A DNA stretch of 64,000 bases from an uncultured Anaerolineae bacterium (lineage in GTDB: Bacteria; Chloroflexota; Anaerolineae; Aggregatilineales; Phototrophicaceae): contig CALIEB010000004.1 of assembly GCA_938022205.1 (NCBI GenBank), forward strand, positions 1-64,000, in the 5' to 3' direction. Below are positions 24,872-33,987 of the stretch, one piece after another. How positions within the stretch are numbered: position 1 is the stretch's first letter; every line of letters starts with the position of its first letter. A program made the position numbers and the translations under genes. The notes beneath the pieces are model-generated. The model was given only the letters and a program-made list of their open reading frames with translations, was not told where the DNA came from and did not search any database.

Positions 24872-27574
24872 CTATTCGTAGCGCAGGACGTTCATGACAC
24901 GCTCGCGCAGCGCGACGTTGGCACTGAGCAGCGTGGCGACAACGCTCAGCCCTGCCGCTGTTATCACCAGCGCGAACGCTGTCAAGCGCGCGTCGCTCGG
25001 CAGCGGCAGCGGGCTGCCCAGCCAGCTCGTCAAGATGCCCAGCAGTAGCGCGCTCAAGCCGATGCCCAAGAGCGCGCTCAAGCCGCCAATCACCAGCGAC
25101 TCTAGCAACATGATCGCTAGCACGCGCCCGCGCTTTAGCCCTAAGGCTTTTAGCACGCCGATTTGTCGCTGCCGCTCCAGCGTCGCCAGCGCAACGGTGT
25201 TCGCCATAATCACGCCCGCCGCCAGCAGCGACAGCAAGCCCACGACAGTCGGCAGCGCAGCGAATTGGTCAATCAGGCGCGCCACTAGACCATCGATGAA
25301 CGTGACATCCAGCGCAAACGTCGGCGGGATGCGAATGGCCGACAGCGCGACCAACGTCTCGTTGAGAGCTTCGGGCGTGGTCTGGAAGGTGAAGAACGTG
25401 AACAGCGGCTGCTTGTTGCCCATGCTGTTGGGCGGCACGACCACGCCGCCATTGCCGAGAAACGCCCCGCCCGCGCCGCCTGTCAAGCCCACCACTTTGA
25501 AATCTACCAGCTCGCCGTTGAACGTGTAACGCAGCGTGGAGCCGACGCTAATGCCCAGCGCGGCGGCGGAGTCGGCGGGACCGACCAGCACGCGCTGCCC
25601 GCTATCGGCCGGCGTGAGGTTGCGCCCCGCCACGATCGTGCTGATGTTGTCGTAAATGGCGGGGTTGCTGCTCTCCCAGACGATGAAGCCGCTCCACAAA
25701 AAGCGCGCAAAGAGCTGCTCGGAGGTCGTTTCGTCGAAGAGTGAGATGCTGTCAAGGCTGCGTCCGTCCACGCTGACGAGGGTCGCCTCGTATAAGCCAA
25801 TGGTGCTGCGGTGAAGCAGTCCTGCGGTGGGGATGCCACGCAGCGCAAAATCCACCGCCAGCCGCGCCACGTTCGCGCCCAAGCCGCCCGGCGCAAGCGG
25901 TAGTGCCAGCACGTTGCCGCCTAGCTGGCGCACCAGCTGCATGTTGAGCAGTTCGCGCGCGCCCGCGCCGAAGAAGCTGATGCTGCTGAGGGCGAACATG
26001 CCCGCGCTCAACGCCAGCAGCGTGGCGGCGGTGCGCCAGCGGTACACGGCCAGGTTGCGCAGCGCAAGCCGCAGGATAGGATTGCCAAAGCTCGGCAGCT
26101 TGCCAATCAGCCACACCAGCAGCGACAAGCCGTTAAGCATCACCCCTAGCCACAGCAGGGTCGCGCTCACGCCAATCACCCCTGCTACATACGGCGCGTA
26201 CGGGTCGGCTCGTGGCACCAGCGCGAACGACGGGCGCACGATTTGCCCGACAACCAGCCCGATGCTCAGCACGGTCAGCACCATCAAGAAGGCGGCTTGC
26301 AAGCGGCTGAGCGCGGGCATGCGCAGCTCATTAGGGCGCAGGATGCTAGCCGGACGCACTTGCAGCGCGGACAAAATCGGCGCAAGCGAGAACACGCCGG
26401 TGATGACCATGCCTAGCACCACGCCGTAAAGCACCGCTTGCGGGTAGACGCGCCACACCAGCCGCTGCTGAATCAGCGTCTCGCCGTATTGGTTGACCAC
26501 GCCCGCCAGCAGCACGCCCGCCACCACGCCGACCCCACAGCCCAACGCCCCCAAGAGCGTGCCTTCGCTGAAGAACAGCAGCGCAATTTGGCGATTTTTT
26601 AAGCCAAAGGTCTTGAGGGTGGCGATGTCGCTGGTGCGGCGACGCACTATCACCAGCATGGTGTTCATGATCCCTACGCCGCCAATCAGCAGCGCGCCCA
26701 AGCCCATCACCACGATAAAATCGCCCAAGATTTGCGAGATGACGGCGTTGGTGCGCAGCAGCATGTTGGCGGTGTAGAAGCTGGTGGGCTTGCCGTCGGC
26801 GTTGGTGTAGGGGCGCAGCACGTCGGCGAGCAGGTTGTCCTCGTCGACGGTGAGCGGCTGTGGAAACGCCAGCGCGATGTTGTTCGGGCGCACGTCAGCG
26901 TTGATAAAACGGCGCGCCGCTTGCAAGTCAATGTAAGCAAAGCCGAAGAACGCGGCGAAAAGATTGCGCAAGCCCGCCTCGTTGTCCGTCGCCACAATGC
27001 CCGTCACCGTGAACGGCTGCTCGGTGCGGCTGATGCGCACGCGGTCGCCCACGCGCACGTTGTGCGTCTGCGCCCAGTTTTGGCTCACGACGATGGTCGC
27101 CTCGCCGTTCAAAAGCTGCGCCAGCGGCACGCCTGCCGGCTCTAACGCCGTGATGGTGTAATTGGGCGGGTAGGTCTGCGCGTCGATGTAATAGGTCGTG
27201 ACGAACTCCAGCCGCCCAACGCCGTTTTCGTCGACGCGGGCGATTTGCATGTTGCCGACGACGTGATAGGCACTGGCACGCCCGCCGCGCTCGCCGACAA
27301 GGCGCGCGACCTGCTCGACGGTGTAAGCGTCAAACGTTGGGCTGTCGTCGTTGACAAAGAACGTCGCGAATTGGCTAGGGTTGCCTTTAGTCAGCAGCAT
27401 GTCGCCCTTGTTGTCGATGCGCACGTTCTCGATGAGCGAGTCGCCAATTGCCAAGCCCAAGCTGCGCAGCGCGACAACGCTCGCCACGCCCGCCGCAATG
27501 CACAGCACGGCGAGTGCTGTCCAACGTCCGCCGCGCCGTATGCCGCGCCACGCGTACGTCATGTAAAATCTCAT
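24872..27574 (-). CDS. FtsX/LolE-type ABC transporter permease with two FtsX domains
   Basis: The 900-residue protein has the layout of MacB/LolE-like double permeases: N-terminal helix (TALAVLCIAAGVASVVALRSLG), large periplasmic domain (residues about 50-265), FtsX domain (about 270-420, including LLIGGVGIMNTMLVIVRRRTSDIATLKTFG in parts), a second helix and periplasmic unit, then a final FtsX domain (about 775-890, with VALATLERQRQIGVLKALGLKR). Such proteins use ATP hydrolysis in the cytoplasm to drive changes outside, for example lipoprotein release or export. No ATPase gene is adjacent. The start at 27574 lies just ahead of the basic N-terminus; a second ATG is four codons in. Confidence 0.9.
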   Translation of the reverse strand: MRFYMTYAWRGIRRGGRWTALAVLCIAAGVASVVALRSLGLAIGDSLIENVRIDNKGDMLLTKGNPSQFATFFVNDDSPTFDAYTVEQVARLVGERGGRASAYHVVGNMQIARVDENGVGRLEFVTTYYIDAQTYPPNYTITALEPAGVPLAQLLNGEATIVVSQNWAQTHNVRVGDRVRISRTEQPFTVTGIVATDNEAGLRNLFAAFFGFAYIDLQAARRFINADVRPNNIALAFPQPLTVDEDNLLADVLRPYTNADGKPTSFYTANMLLRTNAVISQILGDFIVVMGLGALLIGGVGIMNTMLVIVRRRTSDIATLKTFGLKNRQIALLFFSEGTLLGALGCGVGVVAGVLLAGVVNQYGETLIQQRLVWRVYPQAVLYGVVLGMVITGVFSLAPILSALQVRPASILRPNELRMPALSRLQAAFLMVLTVLSIGLVVGQIVRPSFALVPRADPYAPYVAGVIGVSATLLWLGVMLNGLSLLVWLIGKLPSFGNPILRLALRNLAVYRWRTAATLLALSAGMFALSSISFFGAGARELLNMQLVRQLGGNVLALPLAPGGLGANVARLAVDFALRGIPTAGLLHRSTIGLYEATLVSVDGRSLDSISLFDETTSEQLFARFLWSGFIVWESSNPAIYDNISTIVAGRNLTPADSGQRVLVGPADSAAALGISVGSTLRYTFNGELVDFKVVGLTGGAGGAFLGNGGVVVPPNSMGNKQPLFTFFTFQTTPEALNETLVALSAIRIPPTFALDVTFIDGLVARLIDQFAALPTVVGLLSLLAAGVIMANTVALATLERQRQIGVLKALGLKRGRVLAIMLLESLVIGGLSALLGIGLSALLLGILTSWLGSPLPLPSDARLTAFALVITAAGLSVVATLLSANVALRERVMNVLRYE

Positions 27575-27600
27575 AGGCTCGAAGCGTCCTTTCGTTTGGC

Positions 27601-27629
27601 TTGCCATTATACGCCACACCCCGCATAAT
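27601..27629 (+). promoter_or_regulatory. Promoter of the PspC-domain gene
   Basis: TTGCCA, 17 bases, CATAAT, about 48 bases before the start codon. The same stretch contains TATAAT on the minus strand (27611-27606), which could serve the divergent permease operon, so the two promoters may overlap. Confidence 0.6.
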
Positions 27630-27676
27630 AGTAGAGATTGACCCCGCGCGCGGGGCGCACTTTAGGACGACAACGC

Positions 27677-28942
27677 ATGAAACGAAGCAGCAGCGAGCGA
27701 CTTTTTGGCGGCATCTGTGGCGGTTTGGCGGCAAAAACGCCCCTGAACGCTTGGACGTGGCGCGCCCTCTTCACGCTAGCAGCGGTGCTAACGGGCGGGC
27801 TGGCGGCGGTACTGTACCTGCTGTGGTGGTGGCTGCTGCCGTTGGAAGGCTTCAACACGCGCCAACCGCTCGCCACGCCGCTCGCCGTGCTGGCGGCGGT
27901 GTTGCTGCTGGCGATTGGGCTGGCGGGCGGCGCGCTGCTCTGGGCATGGGTGGGCGTGCTGCTAGCGGCGGCATTCGCCCTGCGCCAGCTCTTCCTGCCG
28001 CAGCGGCATTTGCTCTGGGGCGTGGTCGCGCTTGTGCTGGCTGTAGGCGCGCTGCTGGCGGGCTACGGCACGTTGCCTGCGTCGCTGGTCGACACGCTGG
28101 CGCGCCTTAGCGCAGGCGTGCTGCTCTTTCTTGGTTTCAGCCTCGCGCTGCTCAACCTGCCGCGCTGGGGCGACGCGCTGGCACTGCTGCTCACGCTGGC
28201 AATTGTCGGTGGCTTGACGGCGGCGGCTTTCAACGCCCGCGCCGGCAGCCAACGCAACGAGAACGTCGTCGAAGGCACTGACCGCATCGGTGAAAGCGTG
28301 ACCACGCTGCAGCTCAACATCGAAGCCCTCGACACCGACGTGCAGGTGTTCAGCGCGCCGCCAGACGTGCGCGAGGTGCGCTACCGCTACACCGGCAGCA
28401 CCGCCAATCTCGCCAGCCACACCTACGACGAAGACGGCAGCATCGCCACGTTCACGCTGGTGGAGACGCGCACCACGCCCTTCCCGCGCCTTGACGAGGT
28501 AGGGCGCGCCGCGCTGGTCATTGAAGTGCCGCGTCAGCTGGCGGTGGCGATTGCCTTCGTCGGGCAAAGCGGCTTAGCCAACTTTGACCTCGCCGCGTTG
28601 GACTTAGAGCGGCTTAACCTTGACCTGATGCGCGGCGATGCGGTGGTCAGCCTGCCCACCTATCAGCCGCTTTCGCCCAGCGTGGCACAGCAACCCGGCG
28701 AGCTTATCGTGCGCAGCGGCAGCCTGCGTTTGCTGGTGGCGGAGGAGGTGGGCGCACAGTTTTGGCTCAACAAAGCCACCAACCGCCGCCCGCAGTACGA
28801 CGACCTGCTTTACGCGCTGGAGGACAACCTCAACGAGTGGCGGCTGGTGGCGCGCAACGTCAGCACTGCGCCTGTCAAAATTCGCTACGTGCTGACCGTG
28901 CCAAACGGGCAAATTCGCTTGGACAACACGACAGGAGGTTAG
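27677..28942 (+). CDS. PspC-domain membrane protein with adhesin-like outer domain
   Basis: The 421-residue protein opens with a PspC domain (residues about 1-60: RLFGGICGGLAAKTPLNAW, then a membrane segment). Five more hydrophobic segments follow up to about residue 190. The remaining 230 residues are probably outside the cell and form a beta-rich region like DUF4097/putative adhesins (VQVFSAPPDVREVRYRYTGS, LVIEVPRQLAVAIAF). PspC proteins sense membrane stress in other bacteria. The start at 27677 follows AGGACG. A GTG-initiated propeller gene begins one base after the stop codon, so the two are coupled. Confidence 0.8.
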   Translation: MKRSSSERLFGGICGGLAAKTPLNAWTWRALFTLAAVLTGGLAAVLYLLWWWLLPLEGFNTRQPLATPLAVLAAVLLLAIGLAGGALLWAWVGVLLAAAFALRQLFLPQRHLLWGVVALVLAVGALLAGYGTLPASLVDTLARLSAGVLLFLGFSLALLNLPRWGDALALLLTLAIVGGLTAAAFNARAGSQRNENVVEGTDRIGESVTTLQLNIEALDTDVQVFSAPPDVREVRYRYTGSTANLASHTYDEDGSIATFTLVETRTTPFPRLDEVGRAALVIEVPRQLAVAIAFVGQSGLANFDLAALDLERLNLDLMRGDAVVSLPTYQPLSPSVAQQPGELIVRSGSLRLLVAEEVGAQFWLNKATNRRPQYDDLLYALEDNLNEWRLVARNVSTAPVKIRYVLTVPNGQIRLDNTTGG

Positions 28943-28943
28943 C

Positions 28944-29870
28944 GTGGGCTGGCGTGTACACCTTGCCAATCAAGCCATCCAACGGCTGCACTTCTTGGGC
29001 GGCAAGTCGCCTGTCTTAGCGGTTTGGACGCGCGCCGACATGGCGCACTTCTACGACGTGCAAAGCGGCGCGCTTTTGCAAGAGACACATTACCCGCCGG
29101 TGCCAACCCTGCCCTTTAGCAGCGACGCTTGGCAAGAGTACGTGGGCGCGCTGGTCGGCTATGACCCGCGCACCTATGTGCCGATGGTGCGCGCCCGCGC
29201 CACCGACGTGTACATCACCGACGATGGCAAGTTCCGCCTCTACTATCAGAACGACCGCGAGCTTATCGTCGACAACGAAGGCATGATTACGCCGCTGGAA
29301 GTGGACGCGCAGGTCGAACGCTTCACGGCACTTGACCTTGACCGCCATCTTGGCACGATTGCCGCGCTTGACCAACGCGGGCGGCTGCACCTTTACCAGC
29401 AAGACATTGCGCTAGGCGCGTATGAGCTGGGGTTGCACGCCGACGAAGAGGCGCGCTTTGCGTTGGCGATGGCGCGCGGCGGCAACGTCATTTACCTCAG
29501 CGACGGGCGGCAGCTTTTGGCGGTCTCGGCGGATGGTGAGGTCAGCAAACGCCTTGAGACGCACTACCGTGTGGGCGGCATCGCTTGTTCGCCCAGCGGA
29601 GCAGCCTTGCTCGTCAGCGATGCCGAAGCGGGCGTGCTGCGCGTCTACGAGGGCGAGCGGCTGGCGTTAACCTACCAGAAGCACGCCATTGACCTTATCG
29701 CCGCCGCCACACAACTACAGCTGCTTGCTGACCTGCCGCCGCTTGGCACAACCATCAGCAGCCTCGCCATGTACGCGCAGGGCGTTTGTGCCTTTGCGAT
29801 GAGCGGGGTGGTCTGCTGCGCGGATGTCAGCGAGATGGACGAAATTCCCCGCCCCAAGTGCATGTTTTAG
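28944..29870 (+). CDS. Propeller-like protein of unknown function
   Basis: The 308-residue protein has repeated strand patterns with Asp-Gly turns (VYITDDGKFRLYY, TIAALDQRGRLHLYQQD, VIYLSDGRQLLAVSADGEV, LLVSDAEAGVLRVYEG) as in WD40/PQQ-type propellers. There is no signal peptide or membrane segment, so it is probably cytoplasmic. The C-terminus holds a CxxxxxxxxCC pattern (VCAFAMSGVVCCADVSEMD). The GTG start has AGGAGGT with ideal spacing, overlapping the stop of the PspC gene. This places it as the cytoplasmic partner of that membrane protein, which is inference from coupling only. Confidence 0.7.
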   Translation: MGWRVHLANQAIQRLHFLGGKSPVLAVWTRADMAHFYDVQSGALLQETHYPPVPTLPFSSDAWQEYVGALVGYDPRTYVPMVRARATDVYITDDGKFRLYYQNDRELIVDNEGMITPLEVDAQVERFTALDLDRHLGTIAALDQRGRLHLYQQDIALGAYELGLHADEEARFALAMARGGNVIYLSDGRQLLAVSADGEVSKRLETHYRVGGIACSPSGAALLVSDAEAGVLRVYEGERLALTYQKHAIDLIAAATQLQLLADLPPLGTTISSLAMYAQGVCAFAMSGVVCCADVSEMDEIPRPKCMF

Positions 29871-29874
29871 CCGG

Positions 29875-30243
29875 TTAGCCGCCGCGCTCGAGCGCGTCCG
29901 CCTCTGCTTCTAACGCCGCCACCCGTGCTTCTACGTCGGTGTTCGCCGCGCCCCATGCGTCCACGTCGCCGAAGAGCATGAGCTGCAGGGCGTATAGGCG
30001 CAAGGCTTCTGCGCTGCGCTCTAGGCTTAGCCACCGCTCAAGCACCTGCTGGCGATAGCCCGCCAACAGGTAATAGCCGCTGTCGATAGCAATCACGTCG
30101 CGCAGCGTCGCCACGTCCGTGCAGGCTTGCACCGCCTCCGCGAAGGCTTGCAAGAGCTGGGGGTACGTCTTCCAGCGTTCGGGCGTGGTCGGCTTTTTGC
30201 GCAACGCAACCAGCTCGCGGGTGAGTGCGCGTAAGTCGTCCAT
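29875..30243 (-). CDS. Small hypothetical protein, alpha-helical
   Basis: The 122-residue protein is highly charged and predicted to be nearly all helix (LTRELVALRKKP, LLQAFAEAVQACTDVATL, VEARVAALEAEADALERGG), with a coiled-coil-like C-terminus. I recognise no family. It follows nadE by 8 bases and is the last gene of the lipoprotein-MFS-nadE-hypothetical operon. It converges on the propeller gene with a 4-base gap. Confidence 0.65.
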   Translation of the reverse strand: MDDLRALTRELVALRKKPTTPERWKTYPQLLQAFAEAVQACTDVATLRDVIAIDSGYYLLAGYRQQVLERWLSLERSAEALRLYALQLMLFGDVDAWGAANTDVEARVAALEAEADALERGG

Positions 30244-30251
30244 GTTGCACC

Positions 30252-31106
30252 TTAGGAGAGTTTGCCGTGCCTGCCGGTGTAGTCGCGCAGGTAGAGAAAA
30301 TCATGCCCAATCGTGCGCTGGCTGACTTTGGCGACGTTGGGCATCGTGCGCTTGTAGTGGTTGGCTTTCACGCGCTCCCAAATCTTGGCGACGAATGCCG
30401 CGTCAAAGCCGCCGGCTTCCGCCGCTTCCTGCACCGTGTAGCGTTGGTCAACCAGCAAATACAGCACTTGGTCTGCTAGCTCGTAGGTGAAACCCAGCTC
30501 GTCCTCGTCGGTTTGACCCACCCACAAGTCCGCGCTGGGAGCTTTGGTGAGGATGGGCTGCGGCACGCCCAACGCTTGCGCTAGCTGGCGCACTTGGCAC
30601 TTGTACAGGTCGGCGATGGGGTGCAGTGCCACGCCGCTGTCGCCATAAATCGTGCTGTAGCCGAGCAGGAACTCGGTTTTGTTGCTCGTGCCAAGCACCA
30701 GCCCGCCCCACGCCACGCTCTGGTCGTAGAGCGTGACCATGCGCAGGCGCGCCATGATGTTGCCCTTGCGCACGTTGCTCATGTCGGGGAACTGGTTGAT
30801 GAGCGCGTCTGCCATGTCGGTGATGGGAATGGTGAGGCTGGGCAGCCCTAATGCCTCGATGACGCTTTCGGCATCGAGGAGGCTTGCCGCGCTGCTGGTC
30901 TTGTAGGGCATGCGTATCGCCAGCACGTTGGGCGCGCCCAACGCTTCGACGGCAAGGTAGGCGGAAAGCGCGGAGTCAATGCCGCCGCTCAAGCCGAGCA
31001 GCGCGCGTGACATGCCGCTTTTGGTGACGGCATCACGGATGAAGCCGCTGAGAATGCGCGTGGCAAGCGCGGTGTTAATGCGCATACGGTCGAGAATTGC
31101 GCTCAT
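30252..31106 (-). CDS. nadE: NAD+ synthetase, ammonia-dependent type
   Basis: NadE amidates nicotinic acid adenine dinucleotide to NAD+, the last step of NAD synthesis. The 284-residue protein has the ATP-pyrophosphatase P-loop LLGLSGGIDSALSAYLAVEALG (quoted in part: SGGIDS), LVLGTSNKTEFLLGYSTIYGD, HPIADLYKCQVRQLA and APSADLWVGQTDEDELGF. No nitrilase-type glutaminase domain is attached, so free ammonia is the expected nitrogen donor. The ATG at 31106 has AAGGAG six bases upstream and is preferred to the one at 31124. It sits 10 bases after the MFS gene. Confidence 0.96.
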   Translation of the reverse strand: MSAILDRMRINTALATRILSGFIRDAVTKSGMSRALLGLSGGIDSALSAYLAVEALGAPNVLAIRMPYKTSSAASLLDAESVIEALGLPSLTIPITDMADALINQFPDMSNVRKGNIMARLRMVTLYDQSVAWGGLVLGTSNKTEFLLGYSTIYGDSGVALHPIADLYKCQVRQLAQALGVPQPILTKAPSADLWVGQTDEDELGFTYELADQVLYLLVDQRYTVQEAAEAGGFDAAFVAKIWERVKANHYKRTMPNVAKVSQRTIGHDFLYLRDYTGRHGKLS

Positions 31107-31116
31107 CGTAAGCTCC

Positions 31117-32730
31117 TTAAGCATCGGGCGGGTTGGCGGTGCGCCCTAAAAAGGCGGCGGGCAAGAGCGCGACAAGGCAGAACAGCACGCCCAGCGCGCC
31201 AATCTCACGCAGCACCTGCAGCACGGCATCCGTGTAGATGACAAGAAAGCCCGAAGGGGTGAAGACCTCGCTGCGGGCGGCGTTGGCGAGGACGTTGACG
31301 CGGAACAACGCCAGCGACGACAGGCTCGAAACGCTCACGGTCATGCCGACCAAACGCACGATAAGCACCAGCGCGCTGGCAACGCCGCGCTCGCTGTCGG
31401 TCGCGCTGTTGATGATGGCGGCACTAATCGGCGAGAAGGTCAGCCCAATGCCCACGCCGACGATAGCCATTTGCAAGGCAACGAAAGCGTCGGCGATGGT
31501 CACCGTCCACGTCAAGGCCACCAGCAAGAAGCCGCCCAGCGAAAGCAAGATGCCGCCGATGACGACCGGGCGAATGCCGAAGCGCGCGCTCAACACGCCG
31601 CCTAGCAGCGCGGCGAATGCCATCGGCACGGTCAGCGTGGAAAGCAGCGCGCCGACTTGCAACGCCGCGCCTTGCAGCTGGGAGCTGTCCTGCTGGCGGA
31701 TGTTGACCAAAATCGGCACAATGACCAAGCCGATAAACAACACATAGCCGATGAGCAAGTTGGTGAGCGTGGCGGCGGCAAGGTTGCGCCGCGTGAACAT
31801 GACGAGGCGGATGAGCGGGTCGCGCACGCGCTTCTCAACGAACAAGAAGGCGAGGAACAGCCCCAAGCCCAGCGTTAAAACGGGCGCGGCGTATTCCGGC
31901 AGGGGCTGCAGCGCGTCGATGCTGCCCGACACGCCGCCCACGTCGACGTTTGCGCCCAAGCCAATCGTCAGGCACGACAGCGCGCCCACAATCAACAGCG
32001 TCCCTAAGAAGTCGAAGCGTCCTTGTGCGCGCAGTTGCGGCACGTTGCGCAACGCCCACAGCACCGCGAACAGCGTCAGCAGCGTCAGCGGCACGTTGAA
32101 CAAGAACAGCACCTGCCAAGACACGAACTGCAGGAAAATCGCGCCGTAGACCGGACCCAGCACCCAGCCCAGCGTGTCAAAGGCGGCGACCACGCCCAAC
32201 GGCTGGGCGCGCTGGTCGGGCGGGAACATGTCGCCGACTAACGCCATGCTGACCGGCACGAGCGCGCCCGCGCCCAATGCGGCAATCACGCGCCCGATGA
32301 TGATGACTTGCAGCTCAACGTAGGCGATGTCCGGGCGCATGCCGCTGCGGCGATAGAGGGCGTAGAGTTGCTCGGTCATGCTCTGGTCGCCCAAGAAAAA
32401 CAGCGGCGTGTTGGCAAGCGACACCACCACCGAGCCGACGATGAACACCAGCAGGCACGCGGCATAAATTGCCCGCCGCCCGAAAAGGTCACTTAAACGC
32501 CCCATAAACGTCAGGCTGCAGGTGTACGCCAGCAAATAGCCCGTGATAATCCAAGAAGCATCGTCCAAGCCCGTTTCAAACGCGATGCCCAGCTCAATGA
32601 GCAGCTTGGGCAAGAACGCGCTGACAACGGTCAAATCCAGCGAGCCAATAAAAACTGGGATGAGGATGAAACCAATCACCGCCCAACGATTGAAAGCTGG
32701 CTGTGACGGCGCGGCGGCAGTGGCGGTCAT
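31117..32730 (-). CDS. MFS transporter, DHA2-type with about 14 membrane segments; candidate partner of the LprG-like lipoprotein
   Basis: The 537-residue protein has the major facilitator motif A in GRLSDLFGRRAIY after the second helix, an antiporter-type motif C region GVVAAFDTLGWVLGPVYGAIF after the fifth, and about 14 helices in total. The loop between helices three and four carries an extended outer insert (DQSMTEQLYALYRRSGM). I start it at 32730, 4 bases after the upstream lipoprotein stop, at MTATAAAPSQ. In mycobacteria the equivalent pair (LprG with Rv1410c/P55) moves triacylglycerides and lipoglycans towards the cell surface. The arrangement here suggests a similar lipid export role, which remains inference. 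Confidence 0.88.
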   Translation of the reverse strand: MTATAAAPSQPAFNRWAVIGFILIPVFIGSLDLTVVSAFLPKLLIELGIAFETGLDDASWIITGYLLAYTCSLTFMGRLSDLFGRRAIYAACLLVFIVGSVVVSLANTPLFFLGDQSMTEQLYALYRRSGMRPDIAYVELQVIIIGRVIAALGAGALVPVSMALVGDMFPPDQRAQPLGVVAAFDTLGWVLGPVYGAIFLQFVSWQVLFLFNVPLTLLTLFAVLWALRNVPQLRAQGRFDFLGTLLIVGALSCLTIGLGANVDVGGVSGSIDALQPLPEYAAPVLTLGLGLFLAFLFVEKRVRDPLIRLVMFTRRNLAAATLTNLLIGYVLFIGLVIVPILVNIRQQDSSQLQGAALQVGALLSTLTVPMAFAALLGGVLSARFGIRPVVIGGILLSLGGFLLVALTWTVTIADAFVALQMAIVGVGIGLTFSPISAAIINSATDSERGVASALVLIVRLVGMTVSVSSLSSLALFRVNVLANAARSEVFTPSGFLVIYTDAVLQVLREIGALGVLFCLVALLPAAFLGRTANPPDA

Positions 32731-32734
32731 CGCG

Positions 32735-33520
32735 CTAGTTGCTCCCCTGTGGCTGGCTCTCAAGGGTCACGTCGGGCGGCAGCGGGAAGTTCGGCTCTGC
32801 GCCGTAATCATAGATTTCGACGCTCCATTGGGTGTCGCGCTCTTGCGGGCTGGTGGCGGTCTCTAACACCGTGACCAGCAGCTTCGCCGGCAGCAGGTTC
32901 AGCGGGTTGATGAACACGTCCACCAGCACGTTGTCGCTTTGCACGTCCAGCAAGTTGAACATCAGCTCGTTAATCACCTCGCCGGTGGCGCGCCCGCGTA
33001 TGTGCTGCACGCTCATGCCGTCAATGAGTGTTGTCATGCCCAAGTATTCAAGGTCACGCAGCGCGTTCAACGCCTCGCTGAAGCCGCTCTCCTCTTGGAT
33101 GAGGTGACGTGGGTCGAAGCCTTCGGCGATAGGATACTCCACCCAAAAAGCGTTGGCGAGGCGAAACCACTGCGCCAGCCCGCGCGCGAAAATCTCCACA
33201 CCCACCGGCGGCAGCGGGTCCAGCCGCAGCGTCACGTTGGCGTACATGGCATCCGGATTCACGTACTGGGCTTCGGCGCGGCGCATGCTGGCTTTTAAGC
33301 TGGACTTGCCCTCATCTAAAGACACGTAAAAAAAGTAATCCGCGCCGAGCTGCTCGACCAACAACTTGAACGTGTTCACCTTGCGCAGGTTGGCAATGAC
33401 CTGATTGAGTACGTCGCGCCCGTCAACGGGCGTTGCTGTTGCGGCAGGGGGCGGGGGTGCGCCGCAGGCAGCTAGCACAAGCCCAACACACAGGGCAAAG
33501 ACCACGCACAAACGTTTCAC
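32735..33520 (-). CDS. LppX/LprG-family lipoprotein
   Basis: The 261-residue protein is a lipoprotein: basic start, hydrophobic core and lipobox LAAC with Cys19. After a short Pro/Ala/Thr linker the body follows the LppX_LprAFG pattern: VLNQVIANLRKVNTFKLLVE, an alternating beta-sheet half-barrel in the middle, and a final WSVEIYDYGAEPNFPLPPD like the SDYG...P ending of that family. In known members the half-barrel holds acylated lipids in a large pocket. The start is GTG with AAAGGA upstream. It leads an operon in which a 14-helix MFS transporter follows after 4 bases. Confidence 0.82.
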   Translation of the reverse strand: MKRLCVVFALCVGLVLAACGAPPPPAATATPVDGRDVLNQVIANLRKVNTFKLLVEQLGADYFFYVSLDEGKSSLKASMRRAEAQYVNPDAMYANVTLRLDPLPPVGVEIFARGLAQWFRLANAFWVEYPIAEGFDPRHLIQEESGFSEALNALRDLEYLGMTTLIDGMSVQHIRGRATGEVINELMFNLLDVQSDNVLVDVFINPLNLLPAKLLVTVLETATSPQERDTQWSVEIYDYGAEPNFPLPPDVTLESQPQGSN

Positions 33521-33987
33521 AGGTTGTCCTTTCGTTTTCTGGCGGGTGTCTGGCTTTTAGTATAAGCCTGTTAGTGGCACAGTGAGTAGGGCGATTCGTA
33601 GTTAGGGGCTTGCGCTTAAGGCTCTTCTTAAAATTGCAAGGCGAGTTTAGGCATTTGGACTTAAGGCTCGCTGATGCGCTCACCTTGCACCGCAGCGAAT
33701 TGGACTAGCGTCTTGTCTTAGGCGAACAACGCTAGCGCGCCAACAAGCTAAGTTGGCGTATTGTAACGTAAGTTAGCAACGCAAAACAAATTTAAAACAA
33801 ATAAAAAAAGGGGCAAGAGAGACGTTTAGCAGTCACAAAAACTATACTATAACAAAACTATAAGCGTTAATGAACTTTAGCATTGAGCAAACGTGTTGCA
33901 AGCGCGCTTAGGTTTGTGTTAGAGTATGTTTGATGTTTGTAATCGTTCGTTGGCGGATAACCCCGCGTCATCGCAAAGGAAACCACG
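33521..33987. other. Intergenic region with repeats and hairpin, no gene seen
   Basis: This 467-base stretch separates two divergent genes. Its right half is AT-rich. It holds two copies of CTTAAGGCTC (33615-33624 and 33660-33669), a 7-bp hairpin CGCCAAC/GTTGGCG (33738-33758), and two AACTATA motifs (within 33838-33862). TTGCAA-N17-TTAGAG at 33896-33924 is a possible promoter for the regulator gene. I see no open frame with protein-like sequence. Confidence 0.6.
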
